Origin: Siphonodentalium dalli
Taxonomy: Eukaryota > Mollusca > Scaphopoda > Gadilida > Siphonodentaliidae
Direction: 5' to 3'
NCBI GenBank assembly: GCA_032622095.1
Contig: CP136067.1
Location: 199,728,052 to 199,792,051, forward strand
Length of the DNA: 64,000 bases
In this document: positions 44,840 through 54,900 of the stretch, piece after piece
How positions within the stretch are numbered: the stretch's first letter is position 1
Layout: each line of letters opens with the position of its first letter
The notes under the pieces: model-generated
Databases searched by the model: none
Told to the model about the DNA's origin: nothing
Seen by the model: only the letters and a program-made list of their open reading frames with translations
Position numbers and translations under genes: made by a program

Positions 44840-46575
44840 GGTGACGTTTACACATAGCCGGTGAAGCCGTTACCCGGCGAACCCATTAGCCGGCGAAGGT
44901 TGGGTAGAGTGTTTACACATCGCCGGCGAAGATAAGCATATATTCATGTGTCTCCGTTACTTGTTAATAGTTTTCGTTTTAGTTCTCACTGAACTGCAAT
45001 ATGATATTGCTGTACACCTGTAGACATCTAGCCGCTTCCTGTTAGAGATATGGTTGGGCAGTATAGCGAAATGAAACTTTTTAGAAATGGAAATGCCGAA
45101 ATTATTAATATCCAACTCAAACTTTCAGGTATTGCTATTGGTAATTTTATAGATATTTAAACAACATTGTTAATGGTTTGTTTGGGTTCATAGACAGCCT
45201 GTGAAGTGAGTGTCGCACCAAAAGCATGGTCATAGGACTTAACAAAAGCCCCCAAGCTTGTTGCCCAATCCTCTTTTGAACACTAAAAAAAAAAAATTAT
45301 ATGTTTTGTATTTATTGTATGTAATTATGTTCTGTATTAGTTCAAATTAAATATTGTTTAAACCAAAGCATGGTCATTGTCAGTTTTGATATCTTTTCGT
45401 CGCATACATCTACAAATTGGTGTCTAATCATTCGGATTGGATTTTATATTATATAAATTATATAAGTTTCAACAATGCGAATCAAATGTGACACATTTTC
45501 CGTTTGCATATTATACAATAAAATATGTTTTTCATTTACTCGGGCGTTCACCATGTCCATGTATATATGGCCGTGGCGATGGGGGTGTCTCATCCCAACT
45601 TTAATCAAAATATTCAAAAGCTGGAAATTTCATACCTGACACGGCAAGAGTTGGAAATTTGACATCAGCAATATGTTGAAATTGTTCTCGTAGTTTTATT
45701 TTCAACAATTTGTTATTGGTGATTTCTTTAGGCAACATTTGCTTATTTTTTGGCCAAATTGTTGGACTGAAATGGCCATCAGTTGGAAATGGTCCAACCT
45801 TAGAGGTGCGTCAAGTTTGGAAAATGTCCAACAATTGGAAATCTTAAGGCTGGATGCTAGGATTTTGCAATTTTCATGGTTCAGATTAAAACAATATCTC
45901 ACACCTGGCCATAACCACGGTCGGTCGATAAATTCCAAAGATGAACAGTCCCACACCTCCAAATCAGGCCCTCTTGACCCGTCCCTGTGTACATATGTCC
46001 ACGGCGCACTCAGATTTAGATTATTGAACTAATTGTCCATTAAGTTTGAATCCATAGAAACGTGCCATCCCATTTCTTCCACATATATATGGACATACAT
46101 GTACATGTACATGAATTAATTACCTCGAATGCGCAACAAATGTACCATGCACATGCAGAGTACGTGTACCATCATCAGTTAGTATTTATAATAATAGCTT
46201 ATAACCAAGGTGTGTGACCACCGACGGACAGCTGATTAGAGACAATCAAACTGGCACACTGACCAGTATATACACAGGTGAAAAGCGGGCTGGTCTATCA
46301 GCGATTGCACAATAATATTGTTCGAGTTAATTGTTGAAAGGAAATCACCCATGACGGCATGACCCCAGATAAACATCTAACTTAACAGCAGAGCGAATTA
46401 GAATCCATACGACAATCAGGTGCTTGTACTAAATCATTTTATCCAAAAGTTGAAAACCGTATAGCTGAGTATCCGGATAGCCGTAATTCTTATCCGGCGA
46501 AGTATAAACACTCTATTGTTATCACTGCCGGCTAAAGCGAATGCGATCTTCGCCGGGTAATGTATAAACACCCCC
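44840..46575. mobile_element. Harbinger-like non-autonomous element, 1.7 kb
   Basis: Left GGTGACGTTTACACATAGCC with GTAGAGTGTTTACACATCGC and CCGGCGAAGATAAG; right end is the imperfect inverse (CTTATCCGGCGAAGTATAAA, CACTCTATTG, CGCCGGGTAATGTATAAACA). Flanked by TAA on both sides, a 3-bp duplication as in PIF/Harbinger. Interior 45600-45850 is rich in TTGGAAAT motifs. No transposase seen. Confidence 0.7.
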
Positions 46576-46658
46576 TAACTTACAAAGCAGTAAAAATAAT
46601 CAATGAAATATAAAATAAAGGGTTCGTTCACTTTATATAAATCATTTTATCAACAGAG

Positions 46659-46678
46659 CCCCCCCCCCCCCCCCCCCC
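46659..46678. repeat. Poly(C) run, ~20 bp
   Basis: Uninterrupted C tract within AACAGAGCCC...CCTCTGTTG, which is also the loop of a small CAACAGAG/CTCTGTTG hairpin. Confidence 0.95.
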
Positions 46679-47177
46679 TCTGTTGCAGTATGGTCAGCCG
46701 TACTCCTAACCAAAAATCACTCAACCAAAACATGTGGTAGATTTGGGGGCGTTATGGGCAAAAGGGGGGCACATGGTGTGCATAACATGTTGGAGATACT
46801 GGTATGCTCATAAGCAATAAAATATATATCAATTTAAGTTCAAGAACAATTTAATATACTTTGAAAACTTTTTAAGATCTTTCATTTATATCTTGCACCA
46901 GTCAGATTTAATAGAACTGTTTAGAGTTGAGATGGTAGGTATGGGCTGATAAATATGTGTTCATGGAAGCCCCGGGTTTACGACTACTTTGAACACAAAT
47001 GTTTATACCATTACAGAAAACATGTGTGCTGGGCTACAAATGATGGACAAATCTCTATAGGGCTACAGGTAGATGAGGTATCATGAGACTTTGTTGCCTG
47101 GCTGTTTGGTACCATAGGTGTTGACTAATACATGTATTATAAGTAAAAGCTCAAATTGTGAAATGGGAAGAATTTCC

Positions 47178-47287
47178 CCGAGAGCTTTCCGATGAATGGC
47201 AACAAGCCATATTTCCGACTAAATCCTGAAAAATTACCCATAATTCTGCTGTGGTTATGGAGTCGATTAATTAGCGCATTACTGTAA
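47178..47287. mobile_element. Mariner-type MITE, right half
   Basis: GAGCTTTCCGATGAATGGCA through CCATATTTCCGACTAAATCC to GCGCATTACTGTA. Confidence 0.82.
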
Positions 47288-47357
47288 CTTAATCAAATTA
47301 CATTTAAAACTGCAAAACCAGACATTGATGATGAAATTATCAACCTAGTAGCGTTCT

Positions 47358-47574
47358 TTAACACTTTCAGTGCCATGTCTGATTTTTGTATCAACCCATA
47401 TTTCCTTGATCATATTTCAAATTTATTGATTATAATAATGTGATACATTGATGGAAAGAGCTCTTAGAGCTCTTTCCATCAATGTATCACATTTATATTA
47501 TAATCAATAAATTTGAAAAATGATCAAGGAAAATGGGTTGATGCAAAAATCGGACTTGGCACTGAAAGGGTTAA
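47358..47574. mobile_element. TTAA foldback MITE, complete (217 bp)
   Basis: TTAACACTTTCAGTGCCATG to TTGGCACTGAAAGGGTTAA. Nearly perfect arms of ~100 bp (TGATTTTTGTATCAACCCAT; GTGATACATTGATGGAAAGA) meet at AGCTCTTAGAGCT. Same family ends as 25775-29544. Confidence 0.92.
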
Positions 47575-47800
47575 CGTGCATACACCGAGGCGTGTACACG
47601 GGTCAGCCATTAATGTCTGTGTCCAATCGGACAATGTACTGCACCAACGACAGCACACCTGGACAAATGCTGTAATGGGGGGAAGTCGGCATTTTGCATT
47701 CGGTTCTGTATTCAGTGATCTCGAATGACTTTTCAGCCTTACAAACTTGGTATCTGACCAAGTTTTGATTTTTATCAGAATACCCTGACCATGTTTCATG
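47575..47800. repeat. Dispersed repeat related to 6480-6760
   Basis: GCTGTAATGGGGGGAAGTCGG, TTTGCATTCGG, CAAACTTGGTATCTGACC, AGAATACCCTGACCATG. Unclassified. Confidence 0.7.
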
Positions 47801-47909
47801 ACTGAACTAGGGACAACCCTGGACAGCCATCAAACAGGTTTCTGTTTCTGTTTCTGTAGTGATACGTTGTAGAAACCAGTTCTGGCGTGTTACGACAGGT
47901 GTGGAGGCG

Positions 47910-49154
47910 CTAGATGTTTTCCTGTAGATACTCCTGGAATGATGTTGTAGAGTCCAGGCTATCTAAGAATTTCCTGTCCAGCTGGTTCCAATCGATCTTT
48001 GCTCTAATAAAAACTGAATGTTTGTATTCTTCCATGTTTATTGTTTGCGGGAGTTCGAAGAATCTTTCGTGGTTTCGTATGAGATGCTGAGGGAATTTGG
48101 ATGTTTCGTATCCCACCAGGTGTTTGTTTTTCTTACGAACTCGTTTTAGAGAGTAGTTTGCATACTTTTGTGGGGGAATGGCTGGGAAGGCCCCGTCCAC
48201 TACTTTGTGCAAGAATGTCAACCTGTTGGTTTTCCTCCTGGTATCGAGTGGTTGGAATTTTAGGTCAATTAGCATGTTTGTGACCGCACCCTCAAATCTG
48301 CTTCTATAGTCTTTTTTGATGAAACGAGCTGCTCTTCTTTGGATTTACTCAAGTTTATCGATGTTTTGTTTTTCGTATGGGTCCCATATTATATCTGCAT
48401 ATTCCATGGTTGCATGATCTTACTAGCGATATGTAACTTAGCTTGCGTAGGTCTTCTGAGCAATGCTTAAGGTTTCGTTGGAGGAAGTTAAGTGTGTATG
48501 ATGCTTTCCTCGAGATGTTGTTGATCTGGGAACTCCAATCCATATTATTTGTGAGTGTCACTCCGAGGTACGGATGTTCGTTGACCTCTGCGAGTACCTC
48601 GTTGTTTAATGTGTAGTAATAATTGGATTTTTTCTTAATTGATAGGATATGGCATTTCTTGGTGTTAAACTTCATCCCCCAGGTGTTGGCCCAATCGTTC
48701 AGTGTGTTTAAATCTTTCTGCATTTTGAGGTGATCCTTAAACGATGATATTTCTTGGTATAATAGGCAGTCATCTGCAAAGAGGCGGATTTTAGAGGCGA
48801 TAGGTCGTTGATATGGCATAGGAATAGCAACGGGGCCAGCACAGTTCCTTGGGGTACTCCAGATTCTACTCTGATTGTTTCCCGTCGATTACTACCTTCA
48901 TTTTCCGATTTTGTAGGAAGGAGCTCATCCAGTTGTGTAGCTGGCCTACGGTGAGGCACCGTATAAAATGCCTTATAAAAGTCCAGGATGGCAACATCAA
49001 CTTGTCGAATGACTGTAATATGTCATCAGTTGTTACTGCTACATGTAGTTGACCGGAAACTATGGTTGAGTGAAGTTAGGATTTTGTGTTCTTCTAGGTG
49101 ATTAATGATGTGGCTGTATATGATATGTTCTAGCAGCTTGCATGAAACGGAGGT
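47910..49154 (-). pseudogene. LINE reverse transcriptase, palm/thumb and C-terminus, frameshifted
   Basis: Separate open pieces at 48708-48959 (RVESGVPQGTVLAPLLF), 48355-48819 (RLFADDCLLYQE, HPYLGVTLTNNMDW) and 47910-48275 (C-terminal tail), in two frames, once formed one protein. The catalytic FADD is preserved but the frame is not. Confidence 0.88.
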
Positions 49155-49166
49155 CAGCGAGACGGG

Positions 49167-50300
49167 AACGGGACTACCCGCCCCCGAGACAACCCGCCCT
49201 ATGCTATTTTGGGGGCGGGTTGTCCCGATAAATGAGGGCGGGTTGTCCCGATATTGTTAATAGTGATTATGTTCTTTTATGTTCTTTGATGATATATTAT
49301 TAAAGATTTTTATCAACAAAACATGTGTTTATTCATTAATTATGTCAATGCGTGGACTGAGATAAAGAATGACACAATGTTTTGACAACTGAACGGCACT
49401 TAAGGTAAATGAAGACTAATTAAAATGGGTGCTTTCAAAACAAACATTTGATGCAAATGGTTCATTATCACAGTGTGTTATCACAACACTTAGTGGTCGG
49501 GATTCATCTCACTGATGTTAACTGGAGGTGAGTATACACAAACAGCCTTTGAACGATGGCGATGGAACTGGACGCAGGCCGTGAATAGACACACATCAAC
49601 CGTCGGCCTTTAGACAGCATATGGTCAGAAGGGTCCATTGCACAACTTCATCCGTCAGTTGCTGGCTCTTCCCTTTCTCCCGGCTCCACGAATAAGAGAA
49701 ACGTTCCAGGAGTACTATGACAGTTCCGTCTGAAGGTTCAAAGATCAGGGAGGTCCTAGACTACATGCAGCGCCAGTGGATCACGAGCTCATCATCCCCC
49801 CCCCCCCCCCAGAGAGTTGGAGCATATACTCATACATGACGTCCGCACCAACAACGACATCGAAGCATGGCATAGACGAATGAATACAATGGGGACCGGC
49901 TTAGATTTCTATACCATGGTCCCACTTCTGCAGAAGGAGGCACCAGCCCCAAATTAACCATTGTTCGTTTGTTAAACTTATTTAATTTTGTTTTTAATCT
50001 TCGTTCATTCCGTTTTTAAATTTCGTTCGTAATAAATAAACATATTATCGTTGATGCATTTTTGTGTTCATAAGTTATATTATATTACATGTGTATTTAT
50101 TGTTGTCCATGTTTTTAAATCAAATAAAAATCTATAAAAAAACAACCCAGTTTCGTTAAACAAACATCTCATAATCCCCTCACACCTCCTAATTAGCCAC
50201 TGATTACCGCTAATTGATTTTTGGGGGCGGGTTGTCCGGGGGCGGGTTGTCTCAGAGTGAAAGGGGGCGGGTTGTCTCCGGGGGCGGGTAGTCACGGACC
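49167..50300 (+). mobile_element. MULE-like DNA element inserted in the LINE
   Basis: Flanked by CAGCGAGACGGG (49155-49166; 50301-50312). Inverted ends share ACTACCCGCCCCCG(G)AGACAACCCGCCC. GGGGGCGGGTTGTC motifs are repeated next to both ends. The interior has a decayed transposase C-terminus at 49640-49950. Twelve repeated flanking bases is slightly longer than the usual 8-11 bp of Mutator-like elements. Confidence 0.8.
49640..49950 (+). pseudogene. MULE transposase C-terminal remnant
   Basis: In shifting plus-strand frames: LALPFLPAPRIRETFQEYYD, VLDYMQRQWI, and RTNNDIEAWHRRMNTMGTG followed by PLLQKEA. The NNDIEAWHRRMN motif with a trailing L.KEA is a family signature of MULE-domain transposases. 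A C homopolymer (49797-49810) and stops break it. Confidence 0.7.
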
Positions 50301-50305
50301 CAGCG

Positions 50306-50545
50306 AGACGGGGCGATAGTTCTCAGCATTATGTTTGTCACCTTTCTTATATATGCTGGATATGTTGGCTGATCTCCAATCCAGAGGTAGTGTGCCTGTC
50401 TTCAATGAGCGGTTGAATATTTTTGTTAGTGGGTTTGCCAGCTCTGTTGCACATTCTTTGAGAACTAGGTTCGGCAGGTTTTCAGGGCCTGGTGCTTTGT
50501 GTGTTTTAACCTGTTTTGCAAAATCAGAGAAAATATAATTTTTGT
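50306..50545 (-). pseudogene. LINE reverse transcriptase, N-terminal fingers fragment
   Basis: Minus-strand reading gives KAPGPENLPNLVLKECATE, FNRSLKTGTLPLDWRSANI and KKGDKHNAENYRPVSL, joining to the downstream piece across the inserted element. The LINE upstream of about 50545 is missing (5' truncated). Confidence 0.85.
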
Positions 50546-51168
50546 ATAGCCATATACACCGAAATAGTTAAATGTAACTATAATAGTTGCTTATTATTGT
50601 CATTCACTCATTGTCAGTAATTTTAGATATCCCACCCCTCCCCTTTTTTTCTTGCTGAAACTTGAAAGTGAAACACAAAACTTCCAAAGTCACCTGTATC
50701 GTTTAAATTTTGATATAAATACAATAAAACTAGTTTCTTTATGACTCAAGTTCCAACACACCACAACACTAAGTCTTATTGTACATTAATTAGTTGATTT
50801 TTTGGAAGAATTACCGGCGAAAAGACGAAGCGCAAAGTTCAGCTTTCGAGCACTTGTTTTACGTGCGATTTGTGGAATCGGAACTGGATAGAATAGCATA
50901 GAAGAACACGAAACACCAATTACTAGTTAACTATGTCTGGTTTTATAAACATAACTCAACTGTAAAATACAAATTTAGATTTAGATTGTATAATATCATA
51001 GTATTCTTTCAGTAATTTTGATAACTCAAGCTTTTTATAAAAAAAACTAACAACGGTAAAAATGTCGTTCCGAATTATAGAATGCAAATTTTGGAAGTTC
51101 CTAAATAGCTACTTTCGATTTGACTCTTCCTGTTCCGGTATTGGCCAACGCTAATTTTTCTTGGAACA
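50546..51168. other. PDE12 upstream region
   Basis: AT-rich, no repeat recognised. The PDE12 promoter and 5'UTR should lie here. I see no TATA box or CpG cluster I would defend. Confidence 0.4.
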
Positions 51169-51186
51169 TAAGCACTGATAATTCTC

Positions 51187-51971
51187 ATGATTGTGCAACC
51201 AATATTCACTAGAATAAGTAGAATTCTCCAAAGAACCGCTGCCCGTCATCTTAGAGTAGCCAAAATGTCAACGCCGAACGTTTATGTCAGGCGTATTGCC
51301 GATGAAGATAGAATTCAAATAACTTTTGATCTACCACTGCCGAGTGGAAAAGTTAGGACGTTCAATTTCGATAGAGATAAGAGTGAACCACTGCAAAGAA
51401 CCCTTGAGCGTATGACGTTTAATATACTCAAAGCATTCACCAAAAAGAAGAAAAAAGCCCAGAGTGATCCTGAACCAGAATTGACTCTCAACGTTATTGA
51501 TAATTCGGCTAACATATGTTCATCTGATGTTCTCAACGATGTTGCTTGGGTCAAAGGATCAAAACTCAAAATTGGAGATGACAATTATGATCTAATTATC
51601 AATGCACCAACAATAAAGTCTGTGAAACTCCCAGAGAGCATCATGGAAAATTTTGTAATTTATCCGAAAATAGGAGCAGAGTTCACAGACTTCGCAATAT
51701 CTAAATTTGTTTGGTACAAGATATCTGAATTGGATGGAGCTCCCAAAGAATCTCGTCATGTTCAAACTCAAATTGGTGAAGGAATTGTTTATCGACCAAA
51801 ATTAGAAGACATTGGAAATCAGCTGGCATTCGAGTGTGTGCCGATATCGACTGATGGCTCTGTTGGCCAAAGTTTTCAATGTGTTAGTAAAGCTGTTGTC
51901 AATGCCGGCCCTGGTCATTGTATCTTTGACAGCAGACAGATGTTCACACAGCAAAAATCTGAAACCAATGA
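51187..51971 (+). CDS. PDE12: PDE12 exon 1
   Basis: 261 codons plus two bases: presequence, then the PDE12-specific N-terminal region with FNFDRDKSEPLQRTLERM, ICSSDVLNDVAWVKGSKL and AGPGHCIFDSRQMFTQQK. Donor GA|GTATGT is chosen because it alone matches the phase of exon 2; the reading frame would otherwise run on to 52074. Confidence 0.93.
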
Positions 51972-54900
51972 GTATGTGGTTGCATGTACCTACAATACAT
52001 GTACTTTTGATAACTTTCATTTATATTTAGAACTGACAGTCTATACTGCTAATCTCAAAATATCGTACATTTAATGAAACTAAGTGTTGTTGTCATGGGT
52101 TTTTCAAGAGTGCTGGAAACCAATGGGATAACTGTCTGAGCCTTTCCGCGTTTTTCATTTAAAATAGTTCCAATTATTTTTGTATACTTAAACAATACAA
52201 ATATCCACATATTCTTGTAATTAAACTATTTGTATAGAAATATGTTACTCTGTTAAACAGAGCCATCAATTTTTTTTTAAACTCGAATAAGCATCATGCT
52301 GGGTGGATTTTTCTCATAAAATTAATAAACGTACAGATACCTTTATTTGTCACACAAGAGTACGTAGTCTGAAGAACTAGCCTATGCCAGGCTTCAAGAT
52401 TCGACGAGAATCACCGAATCGATTCCCATACTGATTCTCACAAAACTTAACAATTTGCAGTGCTTTATGACTAACATGATTCAGCATTTGATTCTCATAA
52501 AATTTATAAATGTATTTTGAGCCCTGTATGCCTTACATTTCTATTCTTTTATTATTCAGGTTCAGATTGCTGAGTTACAACATCCTGGCAGACTTATATG
52601 CGGACTCAGATTATACGAGATCAGTCTTATTCCCTTACTGTGCACATTATGCTTTGGAAATAGACTACAGGAAACAGCTCATTATAAAGGAGATTGTTGG
52701 TAAGTGCTCTGGTGATTTGGAAAAAAAAACACAAAGTAAATTTCATTCCAAGTAAAAAGCAATCAAGTGGCAGCAACAGATTGTTTCTATCTCATAGATT
52801 TCGAGCAAGGCCGTACCCTGCTGGGGTTTGATGGGTTCGGACGAACCTGCCCAAGAAAGAACGATGCCCCCTTTTTGATGGATAAACTTTTACTGTGTTT
52901 ATTAGTAGGAGAGCAATTTAATCAATGTGCATTATATTGTTTGTGAAGGTTCTCTTGAATCGGACATAATCCGCTGTATATAATGTGGCGAATAACTGTA
53001 TTCTCAAACATTTTTCCCCGAAGATTTAAATCTAAAAATCCATTCATTTTTCATATACCGGTAGGCCTACTAGCTATAGAATACCAACAAAGGGTTTTTA
53101 GAGCTCTTGAATCACTCTCAGGGCATCATCAGTATTTCAAAATTTTCCCAGACTCTCACCGGAGGGAGGGGACACCCCTCCTACACCCACTCCATCTTTG
53201 TGCTGATGGCTTTGGCACAATTTTACAAACCCGCCTTCTCCAAAAGCTGGGTACGGCTTGATTTCGAGAATTGAAATGGGAATGACTACATGCATCTTAT
53301 CTCCAGGGAAATGTCTGCATTAATTATACCCCCACTTTCGAAGAAAATGGGGGGTATACTAGATTGACTGCGACACTGCGTCGCTCCGTCACGCTTTCTC
53401 CCTCTGTGTGTCCGTCCGTCCGTCTTGCCATCCGTCCATCCGTCGGACCTCATAACTCGAACAACTATGAACCAATTTCAATAATTTTTTGTATGCAATC
53501 TCCTTAGGACTGCCTCTCCGCATGATGCTAATTGCGGTTTGGTCCGACTTTTTTTTTTAAAAGTTAATCCTCATTTTCGAATTTCTCACTTTTTCGGTTT
53601 CCGGATGATATCTCAAGTTTGGATCCTTTAATTGCAAATACCGTTTTTTTTGTAGATCAGTCATATCAAGATACAGGTTGAGCTCAAATTTCAGTTTGAT
53701 GCGATGATTTTTTCTGGAATAATGGACTTTTTTCGACTTAGAAAATTATATTTTGCTTCTTTTTATTGGGGTTTCCAGATGATAACTAAAGTTTGGACTG
53801 TTCAATTGAAAATTCCGTTTTTGTGTGAGTCAATGATATAAAAATACAGGTCAAGTTCGAATTTGAGTTTGATCCGATGATGTTTCTCAGAGTTATGGGC
53901 TTCTCGACTTAGAAAATTCAATTTTTCTTGTTTCCGGATGATAACTCAAGTTTGGATTGTTTAATTGGAAATTGAACCTATATCAAAATTATTAATCCAA
54001 ATTTTTCTTTAAAGTTAAAAATCTTTTTTGTTGGGTTTACGGATAATGCGGGTTGAATTTGCCACAGTGGGGGTATGCTAGCACTCGAGTGCACACCTCT
54101 TGTTGTCTTTGAACTAGGTTTGGACTACTCTCGCTGCATTCAGAATTTATTTATGAAACTTTTCAAACAATCACTTAAATATTGCTCGTTTGCTCAACTA
54201 AATTAAGATCCTGAATGCATACCAGTATATATCTTTGAATGGAACTTTGCTCAGTTTCAAACTCTTTCAATCTGACTCTGATTCTTCTTGCAGGCTATAA
54301 TGCAGACATTATCTGTCTTCAAGAAGTAGGTAAGAAGATGTTTATGTCAGATTTAATAACAGCTATGGAAATGGAGGGATTTGCTGGTCTGCTGAAACTG
54401 AAGGCAGGACAGGCTAATGAAGGATGTGCCCTCTTTTATAGAAGCTCGAAGCTCAGGTGAGTAGTCAAACTCCATGCAGGGTTTACCTCATTTGATGACT
54501 TGGTAAGACCGCTGCTATCGGCGACATTTTACCCACATTTGGTGGACTTCCACGATATCAAGTTATATACTAAGCGAACAAAGCAACATGATGCTCTTGT
54601 TAAGCACACAAAATATCGAGAGAAAAAATTGTGTAAATTTTGAATCTTATGTCTGAAAAGTCCCACTAGAACTGAAGAACTATATTTCGAAACTGTGTGA
54701 TTCGGTTCTCCGATTATTTTATCAACACAAAAGTCTAAACGTATATGTACGGCAAGTCAAACACAAGAGTTCTAATTTGCTGCAATTTTGATGAGTAGCT
54801 TGCAAAAAACTTGCAAAAAACTACTGCTCTCATTTTCCATTCTGTCATTATTTATAGCTCAACTTTACTTTGTAAAGTTTGAGCTATTGCCATGGCTTGG

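Larger units (their letters stand above)
47895..50545 (-). mobile_element. Decayed non-LTR retrotransposon (LINE), interrupted
   Basis: Reverse transcriptase in pieces on the minus strand: NYRPVSL-type motif region at 50306-50540 (APGPENLPN, LKTGTLPLDWRSANISSIYK), TSVSCKLLEHII at ~49130, SGVPQGTVLAPLLF at ~48850, FADDCLLY at ~48775, YLGVTL at ~48560 and a C-terminal tail (FFELPQTI, WNQLD) to 47912. Motif set suggests a CR1/jockey-type LINE. Several frameshifts (near 48815 and 48400) and a 1.13-kb insertion at 49167-50300 make it dead. Confidence 0.9.

Noticed and set aside
45702-46032. Overlapping ~90-codon frames on both strands
   Set aside because: Inside the Harbinger-like element in TTGGAAAT-rich sequence; no transposase motif.
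51971-52074. PDE12 ending at 52074 as a short single-exon protein
   Set aside because: Conservation stops at the GA|GTATGT donor and resumes in phase at 52560 with the EEP domain, so the tail to 52074 is intron read-through.
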